DNA of 47,933 nt. It comes from an uncultured Oscillospiraceae bacterium (GTDB lineage: Bacteria; Bacillota_A; Clostridia; Oscillospirales; Oscillospiraceae). Where the stretch lies: positions 1-47,933 of the forward strand of contig CAAGIU010000196.1 in NCBI GenBank assembly GCA_900770015.1, given 5' to 3'. This document shows, piece by piece, positions 7,832 through 15,089 of this stretch (within the stretch, counting starts at the first letter, position 1; the number at the start of each line of letters is the position of its first letter). The position numbers were made by a program, and so were the translations under genes. A model generated the notes under the pieces. The model was not told the origin of the DNA. It saw nothing but the letters and a program-made list of their open reading frames with translations, and made no database searches.

Positions 7832-7869
7832 AGAAACGGCTTCCCCCAAATGCAAGGGAAACCGTTTCT
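7832..7869. terminator. bidirectional hairpin between convergent genes
   Basis: AGAAACGGCTTCCC (7832-7845) pairs with GGGAAACCGTTTCT (7856-7869), 13 of 14 positions, with a 10-nt loop. It sits between the toxin gene and the convergent Cys-rich phage gene. On the leftward strand it is followed by CTCTTT; on the rightward strand the U-tract is weak. It would stop toxin transcription from running antisense into the phage operon. Confidence 0.6.
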
Positions 7870-7893
7870 ATGCTGTACAGGAACAGGTACTCT

Positions 7894-8172
7894 CTACCTT
7901 TCGCCCTGGGCAAACACATCCTCACAGCTGCAGCTGATGAGCTGCCGACCGCATGCCGGGCAGCGTTCGCAATCGCAGCCCCAGTGATGGCAGTGTCCCA
8001 TCTGCGCACCGCAGTCACCGCAACGCGCATCTGCGGATTCGCCTTCAAGGAAATCGCCCCGGGCACCAACAGGAACACGCTTGTAGACCTTCCCGCCAAT
8101 GTGAATATCTGCAACGGTACAGCCCTTGCTTTCCAGCATGTCCTTCCCGCATAATTCACATCTTGCTCCCAT
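7894..8172 (-). CDS. Cys-rich zinc-ribbon-like phage protein
   Basis: A 92-residue protein with an N-terminal CELCG knuckle (C5/C8) and a second, denser cluster (CGDCG, then CHHWGCDCERCPACG) in its last 45 residues. These pairs could hold two or more zinc ions. The start has AAGGAGG seven bases upstream. It lies between DUF4314 and the VapE-like gene, with the toxin-antitoxin island inserted after it. Similar short CXXC proteins are common in early regions of Clostridia phages. No function is known to me. A role in binding nucleic acid or phage polymerase is possible but not shown. Confidence 0.75.
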   Translation of the reverse strand: MGARCELCGKDMLESKGCTVADIHIGGKVYKRVPVGARGDFLEGESADARCGDCGAQMGHCHHWGCDCERCPACGRQLISCSCEDVFAQGER

Positions 8173-8174
8173 GC

Positions 8175-8432
8175 TCAGCCCTCCTTGCTATCGTGGGTGT
8201 TTTCTTCTTCCGGCCAGACAATCCTTACCCGATCCTGTCCATAGATCGCATTCAACGATGAACCATTGTCCCACTCCACGCACTGGGACGCGGTATCATC
8301 CACCCACCTGACGGTTCCCTTCATGCCAACGGGTGGGGCCTGCGGATCGTCCATCTCAAGCAGCTGTACGCGGGTTCCCGGCGGGAACTGGGCGCGGACG
8401 CGGGCAACGGTCTCCTTATTGGGAAACTGCAT
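8175..8432 (-). CDS. DUF4314 domain phage protein
   Basis: An 85-residue protein that matches DUF4314 from end to end: RVRAQFPPGTRVQLLEMDD, GMKGTVRWVDDTASQCVEWD and NGSSLNAIYGQDRVRIV. It is predicted to be a small beta-barrel of SH3 type. It starts at the ATG at 8432 behind GGAGGTGG. It overlaps the end of the DUF3846 gene by 17 bp and its stop codon lies 2 bp before the next start, so the three small genes form a tight unit. Function unknown; the family is found in phages and conjugative elements. Confidence 0.85.
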   Translation of the reverse strand: MQFPNKETVARVRAQFPPGTRVQLLEMDDPQAPPVGMKGTVRWVDDTASQCVEWDNGSSLNAIYGQDRVRIVWPEEENTHDSKEG

Positions 8433-8829
8433 TCGGACCACCTCCGCCGGCTGATTCGTTTTCACCCTCCGGAGCATCAGAAGCCGGGATGGGCAGAACA
8501 GCATATCCGGCGTTTGTCCGGATCAGCATCTGAGGATCATGCAGCAGGTGCATGTATTTATCCGCGAGTTCTTCCGGCAGGTCGGTCAGATCTTCTTCAC
8601 CGATGCCGCAGAGAAAGAAGGTGCCGAAAATCGCGCTCTGCGGTGCGACAAGCCTGTTGAACGGCAGCTGCTTCAGCATCCCTTCCTCATCGCAGACAAG
8701 GGCAATAGGGTCTCTCCATGGGTACGTGATCTCTATGTACCCGCCTACGGTCTGCTGCATGGCTTCCAGCGTGTGCGGAATCTCCGCGATTCCGGGACGC
8801 CGTTCGGGTTCTACGATCAGGATTTTCAT
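8416..8829 (-). CDS. DUF3846 domain phage protein
   Basis: A 137-residue protein. The DUF3846 domain covers residues 1-100: MKILIVEPERRPG, IPHTLEAMQQTVGGYIEI and then DPIALVCDEEGMLKQLPFNR with a GTFFLCG strand. The last 35 residues are low-complexity (EGENESAGGGGP). The ATG at 8829 has GAGGAGG upstream. The family resembles phage-borne ArdA-like or modifier proteins but is functionally uncharacterised. It is placed between the DNA polymerase and DUF4314, a conserved order in Clostridia prophages. The 156 bp between the polymerase stop and this start hold no gene; I see only a small CCCCG/CGGGG hairpin near 8855-8875. Confidence 0.83.
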   Translation of the reverse strand: MKILIVEPERRPGIAEIPHTLEAMQQTVGGYIEITYPWRDPIALVCDEEGMLKQLPFNRLVAPQSAIFGTFFLCGIGEEDLTDLPEELADKYMHLLHDPQMLIRTNAGYAVLPIPASDAPEGENESAGGGGPNAVSQ

Positions 8830-8985
8830 CTTGTGCCTCCTCGAAAGTTTTTCGTCGCCCCGCGTCATTCCGGGGTGAGGTATTACTCACTCCGATCGTC
8901 GGATAAGTCAAGTTATTTCTGCATTGAGGGGTCTTTCCTGGCCAGTTTTTCTTAACCAACCTAATCGATCCAATCTTCCGCTGGA

Positions 8986-10971
8986 TCACTTTCTGTAATA
9001 CGGCAGCTCATCGCCGTCCGCACGAAGCGGCAATTCATTTGCCCAGTCCGGCGGGATTGCCATGATGCGGCAGGCTTCCTCAAGGCTTCCCTGTCCCTCG
9101 GGCACTTCCATGACGGCTTCATCGTGTACATGGAATACAATGGGGTACCCGGCGGCTTCGAGGTTCTGCATGGCATGCGCCAGGATGTCCCGTGCGATGG
9201 CCTGCGTCACATTTTCCGTGAGCTTGCCGCCAAAGGTTTCCTGCTCCACCATCTGCCCGGCGGCGTTGGGCGCATAGTAGCCGATGGCATCGCTGCCGAA
9301 ACGATTCTCGGTGAAGTGCGGTGACAGATAGCAGAGGTTTCTGCCCGAGGGCAGACGGATGAGCATCTTGTCATCCTGCCAGTACAGTGTAACCTTCCCG
9401 GCTCGGGCGGTTTCCTTCCTGCGGATCACTGTCCGGGCAGCGCGATCCATGGCACTCCAGAAAGCCACAATGTGGGGGTTGGCTACGCGCCAGGCATCGA
9501 TCAGTGGCTGCATCTCTTCCTCTGGCATCTTCGCGCCCATGGCCTTCAACGCGCCGACGCCGCCGCCGTAACCACACGACAAAACTGCCTGTTTCCCCTT
9601 CTGCCGGTATTCGTAGTTCGGATGGCCTTTTACGATGGTCTCCTGCGGAATATGGAACATGCGGCTGGCAGTCGCCTCGTAGATTTTGCCCTTGCCCCGG
9701 AACTCTTCCAGCACCCATTCTTCACCCGCCAGCCATGCCAGTACACGGGCTTCGATGGCGGAGAAGTCCGCCACAATGAAGCGGCATCCTTCTTTAGGGA
9801 TGAACGCTGTGCGGATGAGTTCTGACAACGTGTTCGGCACAGAGCCGAAAAGCATCTCCAGCTGTTCCTCGTCGCCGGTTTTCACGATTTCCCGCGCAAG
9901 GCTGAGATCAGGCAGATGGTTCTGGGGAAGGTTTTGAATTTGAACGCTCCTCCCGGCCCATCTGAAAGTGCGTGATGCGCCGCCGAACTGCAAAAGCCCA
10001 TGCACTCTGCCGTCCCGGCACACGGTACGTGCCATGGCCTCGTACTTCTTCACGCTGGTCTTGCTCAGCTCCAGCCGGAGGTTCAGCAGCTCCGCCACGA
10101 TTCCGTCCGTCTGTGCGGCCTTTTCCTGCACGATCTTCTTGGCAAGGGAATCCATGGGCATGTCCTGATCGGCCAGCCATGCCTTCAGCTGATTGACGCT
10201 GCCGGGGTTCTCCAACCCTGTCAGCTCCTTTGCCCGCTGACAGGCTGCTTCCGAAAAAGCCGCATCGACAGCCATGGCGTTTTTGACGAGCTTCCTGTCA
10301 ATTCGTACCCCCCGGTCGTTGATGATCTGATCCAGCGCGTACAGCTCCCACTCATGCTCCGGCAGCGGCCAGACTTCCAGTGCCTTGCGCACAGCGCGTT
10401 CGGTTTCCACGTCCTGCGCATTGTACTTCCTGTACAGCGCCCATTTCTCCGGCGCGTCCGAGGGCATGTTTCTCGTCCTGCCGCCGTTGGCCTTGGTGGG
10501 CTTGCAGGGAACGGAGAAGTAGCGAATGAGATCCTTGCCCTCCTCCATCTTCTGCTGCGTGAGCTTCAGGGCGACCGCGACATCTGCAAGGCGGGCGGGC
10601 AGCGTCAGGTAGGAGGCCATCACGGCTGTGCATCGCCACTGGTGCGGGTCGAGCCAATGCCCCAGATACCTGGACAGGCACACGCGTTCGAACTGGGCGT
10701 TGTAGGCCACCTTGATGACCTGCGGGTCTTCCAATGCCGACAAGATATCTGCGGGAAGCTGTTCGCCGCAGGCAAGGTCGATGGTTCTCACCGGCCCATC
10801 GTCGTAGGCGTAAGAGAAGAGAAGTATCTCGAAGTCGGGGGCATCTGCGTATCGGTACACCCCGCATTTGGGCAATGGTGCGGAGCTGTAGGTCTCAAGA
10901 TCGATGCCCAGTATCTTTGGCTTGGTCGGCATATTCGGCTTTACCAGCATCCTGGGTTTGATTTCATTCAT
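8986..10971 (-). CDS. family A DNA polymerase (phage replicative)
   Basis: A 661-residue polymerase with a 3'-5' exonuclease domain and a Pol I-type polymerase domain and no 5' nuclease. The exonuclease motif I is GIDLETYSS (D24, E26). Polymerase motif A is VADFSAIEARVLAWLAGE near residue 402, motif B is KGKQAVLSCGYGGG, and motif C is HVHDEAVMEVP near residue 613. All catalytic acidic residues are present. The ATG at 10971 is preferred (AAGGTGA upstream); a GTG at 10980 would add three residues. In the full phage operon DUF2815 normally precedes this gene; here an antisense cargo island lies in between. Confidence 0.93.
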   Translation of the reverse strand: MNEIKPRMLVKPNMPTKPKILGIDLETYSSAPLPKCGVYRYADAPDFEILLFSYAYDDGPVRTIDLACGEQLPADILSALEDPQVIKVAYNAQFERVCLSRYLGHWLDPHQWRCTAVMASYLTLPARLADVAVALKLTQQKMEEGKDLIRYFSVPCKPTKANGGRTRNMPSDAPEKWALYRKYNAQDVETERAVRKALEVWPLPEHEWELYALDQIINDRGVRIDRKLVKNAMAVDAAFSEAACQRAKELTGLENPGSVNQLKAWLADQDMPMDSLAKKIVQEKAAQTDGIVAELLNLRLELSKTSVKKYEAMARTVCRDGRVHGLLQFGGASRTFRWAGRSVQIQNLPQNHLPDLSLAREIVKTGDEEQLEMLFGSVPNTLSELIRTAFIPKEGCRFIVADFSAIEARVLAWLAGEEWVLEEFRGKGKIYEATASRMFHIPQETIVKGHPNYEYRQKGKQAVLSCGYGGGVGALKAMGAKMPEEEMQPLIDAWRVANPHIVAFWSAMDRAARTVIRRKETARAGKVTLYWQDDKMLIRLPSGRNLCYLSPHFTENRFGSDAIGYYAPNAAGQMVEQETFGGKLTENVTQAIARDILAHAMQNLEAAGYPIVFHVHDEAVMEVPEGQGSLEEACRIMAIPPDWANELPLRADGDELPYYRK

Positions 10972-10995
10972 TGCAGTCACCTTGCTTTTGAACGG

Positions 10996-11024
10996 TTGAT
11001 ATTCCTTGCGTTTTCGAGTATAAT
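10996..11024 (+). promoter_or_regulatory. sigma-A-type promoter of the MNT/HEPN island
   Basis: TTGATA (10996-11001), 17-bp spacer, perfect TATAAT (11019-11024), reading away from the polymerase gene. The first gene of the island starts 43 bp downstream behind an AAAGGGGGG ribosome site. Confidence 0.8.
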
Positions 11025-11066
11025 AAGAGAACAGAAACCTGATTCAGATGAAAGGGGGGAACGCGC

Positions 11067-11351
11067 ATGCAAGCATCAGCAGCCACACATGCTACGCTCA
11101 GCAGCAGCGGTGACTTTACGATCTTCAAGTTTGGGACGCACACCATACGCTTCCGAACCTCGTCTCGTCTGGTCAAGTACACCTCCGTGAAGGAGTGGGA
11201 TAAGGGATATCTGGTTGTTGATGCGCTGTACAGCAACATTCCCCATGTCGAAGAAGAATACATCGACCTGGTTCCCATCCTGAACAACCTGTATTTCGAT
11301 GCCGAGCGCGAGCTTGCACCCATCAAGGAAGTGAGCATTCATTATGAGTGA
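11067..11351 (+). CDS. unknown 94-aa protein, first gene of the MNT/HEPN island
   Basis: A 94-residue soluble protein that I cannot assign. It appears mostly beta in its first half (GDFTIFKFGTHTIRFRTS, then VKEWDKGYLVVDALYS) and ends with a conserved-looking helix, EEEYIDLVPILNNLYFDAE. It has a strong promoter and ribosome site and lies 50 bp before the MntA gene in the same direction, so the three genes are probably one transcript. It has no Phd, HTH or nucleotidyltransferase motif. It may be an accessory or regulator of the MntA-HepT pair, or an independent passenger; the sequence does not decide. Confidence 0.75.
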   Translation: MQASAATHATLSSSGDFTIFKFGTHTIRFRTSSRLVKYTSVKEWDKGYLVVDALYSNIPHVEEEYIDLVPILNNLYFDAERELAPIKEVSIHYE

Positions 11352-11401
11352 ACCGTCCATATGCGCAATAGACAGGTTTATCATATCAGGGAGGTGTCTT
11401 T

Positions 11402-11707
11402 ATGTGCGACAAAATCTACACCCTTGATGAAATCAAATCCATAGCATCGCCGATTGCGGTGCGTCACGGGGTGGCAGAATTGTATCTGTTCGGTTCCTAT
11501 GCCCGCGGAGATGCAACTGCAGACAGCGATCTGGACTTTCGCATTGAAAAAGGTCGCATCCGCAACATTTTTCAATTGGGCAGCTTCCTCAATGACATAG
11601 AAGATACTTTTCAAAAGAAAGCAGATGTTCTAACAACCCAGATGCTTTCCGCTGATTTTCTCAACAGTATTCACAGCGAGGAGGTCCTGATCTATGCCCA
11701 GGGTTGA
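11402..11707 (+). CDS. mntA: MntA-type antitoxin nucleotidyltransferase
   Basis: A 101-residue minimal nucleotidyltransferase. The active-site signature GSYARGDATADSDLDF spans residues 31-46, with the two catalytic aspartates at D43 and D45. In characterised MntA-HepT systems the MNT protein adds AMP groups to a tyrosine of the HEPN toxin next to its RNase site and so silences it. The start has GGGAGGTG upstream. It overlaps the hepT gene by 14 bp. All key residues are present, in contrast to the broken copy downstream. Confidence 0.9.
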   Translation: MCDKIYTLDEIKSIASPIAVRHGVAELYLFGSYARGDATADSDLDFRIEKGRIRNIFQLGSFLNDIEDTFQKKADVLTTQMLSADFLNSIHSEEVLIYAQG

Positions 11708-12050
11708 TGGAACCGAACGTGATCGTAATATTATTCAGCACATTCTGGATTATTGCGATGATATAGAAACAACACACACTGAATTCGATCATTCCAAGGA
11801 GAAGTTTCTATCGACAAGAACCTATCAGAATGCGATCGGCATGTGTATCCTTCAAATTGGTGAGTTGGTCAAGCACCTCTCTCCCGAATTTGTTGCTACG
11901 CACACTTCCATGGACTGGCGTTCTGCGGCGCGCGCCCGCGACACCTACGCACATCATTATGGTCGTATTGACTTTGATATCGCATGGGAAACTGCTACTG
12001 TAGTCATAAACGAGCTCGCTGCTTTCTGCAGAAACTATCTTGCCAAATAG
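11694..12050 (+). CDS. hepT: HepT-like HEPN RNase toxin (DUF86)
   Basis: A 118-residue all-helical HEPN protein. The RX4HXY ribonuclease motif is intact as RDTYAHHY (R82, H87, Y89); Y89 is the position that MntA modifies in characterised pairs. Typical DUF86 parts are RDRNIIQHILDYCDDIE, YQNAIGMCILQIGELVKHL and SMDWRSAARARDTY. The family cuts tRNA or mRNA and stops growth when released, for example upon phage infection. Coupled to mntA by overlap, and carried antisense inside a prophage operon, it is a plausible superinfection-exclusion cargo. Confidence 0.9.
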   Translation: MPRVDGTERDRNIIQHILDYCDDIETTHTEFDHSKEKFLSTRTYQNAIGMCILQIGELVKHLSPEFVATHTSMDWRSAARARDTYAHHYGRIDFDIAWETATVVINELAAFCRNYLAK

Positions 12051-12133
12051 TCATTTACTCGCTGCAAACCTGATCATCTGACGCACACATCCAACACAGG
12101 AAGCTCACTGCCCGTTATGAAAGGAGGATTTCC

Positions 12134-12432
12134 ATGCAGCCCCCTATACCGTAGAACAACTGAAGCGTGCGCTGATACCCGTTTTCAACAAGAACAACGT
12201 TCGTCGTGCGACGCTCTTCGGCTCATATGCCAAGGGGAAAGCAACTCCCCGCAGCGATGTGGATCTCCTCGTGGACAGCGGTCTTCATGGCATGCAGTTT
12301 TTTGGTCTCCTGGAGGATGTCTGCAATTCACTCGAATGCGATGTGGATTTAATTGATGTTCAGGATATTGTGCCTGATTCCCAAATAGATCAGGAGATAC
12401 GTCATACGGGAGTTGTCATCTATGAGCAGTGA
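12134..12432 (+). pseudogene. second MNT nucleotidyltransferase, frameshifted at its 5' end
   Basis: A further MNT gene whose core is fully preserved: RATLFGSYAKGKATPRSDVD with both aspartates, then a normal C-terminus ending VVIYEQ. The natural start, ATG at 12134 behind AAAGGAGGATTTCC, is in the wrong frame: after MQPPIP it meets TAG. One extra C in the five-C run at 12140-12144 would give MQPPYTVEQLKRALIPVF and restore the whole gene. In the correct frame there is no ATG between an upstream TGA (12118-12120) and the core. It is either inactivated by a one-base slip, switched by slippage, or mis-sequenced at this homopolymer. Confidence 0.82.
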
Positions 12433-12559
12433 GATGTATGGCATGCGCAATCGGCTGGTACGTGATTATGAAGGCGTTCGCCTGAGAATCGTGTGGGAGA
12501 CCATAAGCAAAGACTTCGGCCCCTTGAAAGCCACACTTGAATCCATCCTCAATCTGTGA
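12422..12559 (+). pseudogene. remnant of a second HepT toxin
   Basis: 45 codons that match only the C-terminal part of a HepT/DUF86 protein (MYGMRNRLVRDYEGV, then IVWETISKD and LESILN). The usual first 55-65 residues are missing after an MSSE start, as if an internal deletion joined the two ends. The RX4HXY motif reads RNRLVRDY: the catalytic histidine is replaced by arginine. The start overlaps the end of the broken MNT gene by 11 bp, as in a normal pair. Toxin function is therefore lost twice over, by deletion and by the active-site change. Confidence 0.8.
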
Positions 12560-12569
12560 CAACCTTGTG

Positions 12570-12603
12570 CCGCGCACCAGATAACCTGATGCGCGGCCTT
12601 TTT
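12570..12603 (+). terminator. intrinsic terminator of the MNT/HEPN island
   Basis: CCGCGCA (12570-12576) pairs with TGCGCGG (12590-12596), extended inward by CAG/CTG, and is followed by CCTTTTT. It lies 10 bp after the HepT remnant and closes the island before the DUF2815 remnant on the other strand. Confidence 0.85.
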
Positions 12604-12629
12604 GTGTCCGTCAGCTCATTCCGTATCCG

Positions 12630-12800
12630 TCAGTCCAGGAAGTCCTCATCAGCCTCCGCGTCCAGCGAATCGAACTCATCCTCCGCACGGACACGGCCGT
12701 TCAGCGGCTCGCCGTCCTCCCAGAACTGGATGTTGGACAGACCCGCCGCAATGCCGCGGTTACCGTTGGCGTTAATGGGGTACAGGTTCTCTGTTTCGCT
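12630..12800 (-). pseudogene. C-terminal remnant of phage DUF2815 protein
   Basis: 56 codons plus a stop that read ENLYPINANGNRGIAAGL, then NIQFWEDGEPLNGR and an acidic tail ending DEDFLD. This is the hallmark C-terminus of DUF2815, a phage single-strand-binding-like protein whose gene directly precedes the DNA polymerase in Clostridia phages. There is a TAG in frame just upstream (12810-12812) and no start, so the first two thirds are gone. It marks the original operon order and shows that the prophage is broken here. Confidence 0.75.
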
Positions 12801-12824
12801 TGCTCCCCGAAAATAGCGAAAGCC

Positions 12825-12861
12825 CTATGCCTGCTGCGCTTCTTCATCACAACAGGCATAG
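12825..12861 (-). terminator. hairpin downstream of the AlbA_2 gene
   Basis: CTATGCCTG (12825-12833) is perfectly repeated inverted at 12853-12861 with a 19-nt loop. On the leftward strand the hairpin is followed by GGCTTTCGCTATTTT, a weak U-rich stretch. It is 78 bp after the stop of the AlbA_2 gene. The remaining bases up to 12938 hold nothing else that I can recognise. Confidence 0.35.
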
Positions 12862-12938
12862 CGCCATCCGGGTATTCCTCTGTTTTACCTCAGCCTACTC
12901 GCAAAGTCTCACCCTTTGTCGTTCATCAACTGGCAGCA

Positions 12939-14234
12939 TCAGTGCTTCATCGAATACTTCGTTCCGCGTCCAGAACCTTCCTGACGAACGCCCCCCTGTG
13001 CGATCATGCGCTTGAGCAATCTGTTTGCTGTTGCCTGACTGACTTGTAGCAGTTCCTGCACCTCAGTCCGCGTCATGGAACCATGCTCGCGCATGGCAGC
13101 AATCACTCGCTCCTCCGGGCTGAGGCTATCGCTGGCAGGCTCTTTCTGCACATTGCGGTTGGGCAAAACAATCTTGAAGGCGTTGTTGGTCACCATCAGC
13201 TGCGGCTGACAGCCGCTTCCCTGATAGGCCTTCATCATCTTTGGGATGCCTGTCCCGTAGGCTTCAATCAGCTTCAGCCGGTAGAAGACCGCGGCTAGCT
13301 TGGGATTCCGGCATACGGACATACCCAGCATGATGTCGTCAATCTCAAGCCCGCCTGCCAATCCGCCAATGGATACGAATTCAATCCGATCATCGTAGAT
13401 GCTCACAAGTGTGCTGGCACTGAATGAATAATCGCGATGAACAATGGCGTTCATCAGTGCCTCACGAAGCGCTTCCTCCGGGTAATCGCGCGCATCTGTC
13501 CGATAGAGGCCGGAGAAGGTGGCGCGATTCTGATTTCTCATATCCAGATACGCATACAAATCTTCCATCTGACGGAACAGTGAACCGCTGAATTCTCGCC
13601 TGTCTTGGAAGATTTCTTTATCCTTTCCTGCGAAGGTTGCGGCCTTCACTACGCTGGGGCCTTGGTCGGACAGGAGAAGCCCCAGATTCGTATACATTTT
13701 GTCGGACGTAATCAGTCCCAGTGTCTGCATTTTCAGCTCATCAAAGTCCACGCCACACTTTTTGAATTGTTCTGTTGCCGAGTGAAAAGAAAGCTGCTGA
13801 TTCAGCGCGCGCATATCCTCAAAGACATCTCCGTCAGTTTCCTTGATCATGCGCCGAATGGCGGTATCCGTGGCAGGATCAGTTGAAGAACCGTTGCGCA
13901 CATAGACGCCGCTGGGCTTAAGACCCTTGCTGGCCAGATAGTATGGACGATCTGTGCCCTTCTGCACTGCGACAGAGAGAACGGCTTTGCCCTCAATCTT
14001 CTGAACAGCGTAGTGGACAAACATCGTCACATCGGGCTTGATGGAATCGCGTACCATGTTGTTCAGCCGCAGAAGTGTTTCATCTGCGTTGTCAATGCCG
14101 ATCACACTGCCGTCATCCTGCACACCGATATAGATCGTTCCGCCATGCGAATTAGCAAAGGCAATAACCTCACGGCAGATGTCGGGTATCAATTCTGATT
14201 TCAGTTCAATCGTATCGCTTTCCATGAACTCCAT
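12939..14234 (-). CDS. AlbA_2/Schlafen-domain putative regulator with C-terminal winged helix
   Basis: A 431-residue protein. Residues about 1-130 are the AlbA_2 (Schlafen-like) domain: ESDTIELKSEL, AFANSHGGTIYIGVQDDG and the later VRNGSSTDPA strand. The middle has the RecG-like C-terminal domain of these proteins (EEALREALMNAIVHRDYS, then AYGTGIPKMMKAY). The last 65 residues look like a winged helix (MTRTEVQELLQVSQATANRLLKRM). The domain order is that of proteins often labelled RecG-like regulator. The ATG at 14234 has GCGGAGGTG upstream. Members are linked to transcription control and to phage defence; the substrate is unknown. Its own promoter carries a palindrome that the winged helix might bind. 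Confidence 0.85.
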   Translation of the reverse strand: MEFMESDTIELKSELIPDICREVIAFANSHGGTIYIGVQDDGSVIGIDNADETLLRLNNMVRDSIKPDVTMFVHYAVQKIEGKAVLSVAVQKGTDRPYYLASKGLKPSGVYVRNGSSTDPATDTAIRRMIKETDGDVFEDMRALNQQLSFHSATEQFKKCGVDFDELKMQTLGLITSDKMYTNLGLLLSDQGPSVVKAATFAGKDKEIFQDRREFSGSLFRQMEDLYAYLDMRNQNRATFSGLYRTDARDYPEEALREALMNAIVHRDYSFSASTLVSIYDDRIEFVSIGGLAGGLEIDDIMLGMSVCRNPKLAAVFYRLKLIEAYGTGIPKMMKAYQGSGCQPQLMVTNNAFKIVLPNRNVQKEPASDSLSPEERVIAAMREHGSMTRTEVQELLQVSQATANRLLKRMIAQGGVRQEGSGRGTKYSMKH

Positions 14235-14262
14235 GCTGAGCACCTCCGCTTCTCTTGTCATC

Positions 14263-14326
14263 ATTTTATACTTTCTTTTCATTCTTGTCAACTGCTTATC
14301 ATCGCATGACAAGATGATGATAAGCA
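14263..14326 (-). promoter_or_regulatory. promoter and palindromic operator of the AlbA_2 gene
   Basis: Reading leftward: TTGACA (14286-14291), 17-bp spacer, TAAAAT (14263-14268). Immediately upstream of the -35 box lies a perfect 11-bp inverted repeat, TGCTTATCATC (14293-14303) and GATGATAAGCA (14316-14326), with a 12-bp centre. The inner arm ends one base from the -35 box. This is a good operator for a dimeric regulator, possibly the downstream protein itself. Confidence 0.75.
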
Positions 14327-14351
14327 CGGAGCCTTAAACCTCTCCGCGCTT

Positions 14352-14969
14352 ATGGTATCACATCCTCACAGGATCATACCCAAAAGTCCAATTGCTTATG
14401 GACAGTACAAAATCGGAGAGGATCTCCCCGCTGGCGTCTACACCTTTAAGTTTGTAGCAAACGGTGATAAGGATGTATCGCGGACGGACTATTATGTCTA
14501 CGAAAACGAGTCTATGTACAAATATGATATTGACAGACTCTGGCCCGGTGACATGCCCAGAGTTGAAGGCTCGCTGAAGGGCGATGGTGAAACGAGAATC
14601 AGTCTTTATCCCGAGGAATACCTGAGCATCCGATATAATGGTGCCGAAATTGAGTGCGTAGGAAATGTTTCTGATCGTGGTAGCAATTACTCCGTTCCCA
14701 GTGGTACGACCATCCCCAAGGGAAACTACACTATTGGGGAGGAAATCCCGGCTGGCACATACAAGATCTTCTTCAGCGGAACAACCACATCAAGAGTCAG
14801 GGTGTTTCAGGATGCCAAAGAAGCAAGCAATACATTCAACAAAGGGAAAGAAACTATCCTTGACTTCACAAATACAGAAGGAACTATCACTCTTAATGAG
14901 GGGAATGTCCTCCGTGTTGAATATACCCCCATTATTATGACAAAAGGCGGGGGATTTACCTTTGACTGA
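14352..14969 (+). CDS. protein with two IGE(D/E)xPAGxY repeat domains, probably 5'-truncated
   Basis: A 205-residue reading frame with two copies of the same beta domain: YGQYKIGEDLPAGVYTFKF at residues 16-34 and KGNYTIGEEIPAGTYKIFF at about 123-141. Each is followed by a strand-rich stretch (ETRISLYPEEYLSIRYNG; ETILDFTNTEGTITLNEG). In related Clostridia proteins such domains follow an N-terminal zinc ribbon, membrane helix or lipoprotein signal; none is present. There is no ribosome site before the ATG, and the first 12 residues look unrelated, so the gene has probably lost its 5' end. It starts 25 bp beyond the AlbA_2 operator and reads the other way. Function unknown. Confidence 0.55.
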   Translation: MVSHPHRIIPKSPIAYGQYKIGEDLPAGVYTFKFVANGDKDVSRTDYYVYENESMYKYDIDRLWPGDMPRVEGSLKGDGETRISLYPEEYLSIRYNGAEIECVGNVSDRGSNYSVPSGTTIPKGNYTIGEEIPAGTYKIFFSGTTTSRVRVFQDAKEASNTFNKGKETILDFTNTEGTITLNEGNVLRVEYTPIIMTKGGGFTFD

Positions 14970-15089
14970 TGCTTATTAGGCGAACGATCTACTAACGAAA
15001 ACCCTATGATGAAGACGCTGAAAAGTGGAAGGAAAGAGAGTTTGATTATTGTAGTTTTAAATTTCCCCATTCATTACAGGCGGTTTCTT

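Noticed and set aside
12117..12356. 79-codon rightward open frame over the second MNT gene
   Set aside because: It is a shadow frame; the neighbouring frame carries the complete MNT motif and C-terminus.
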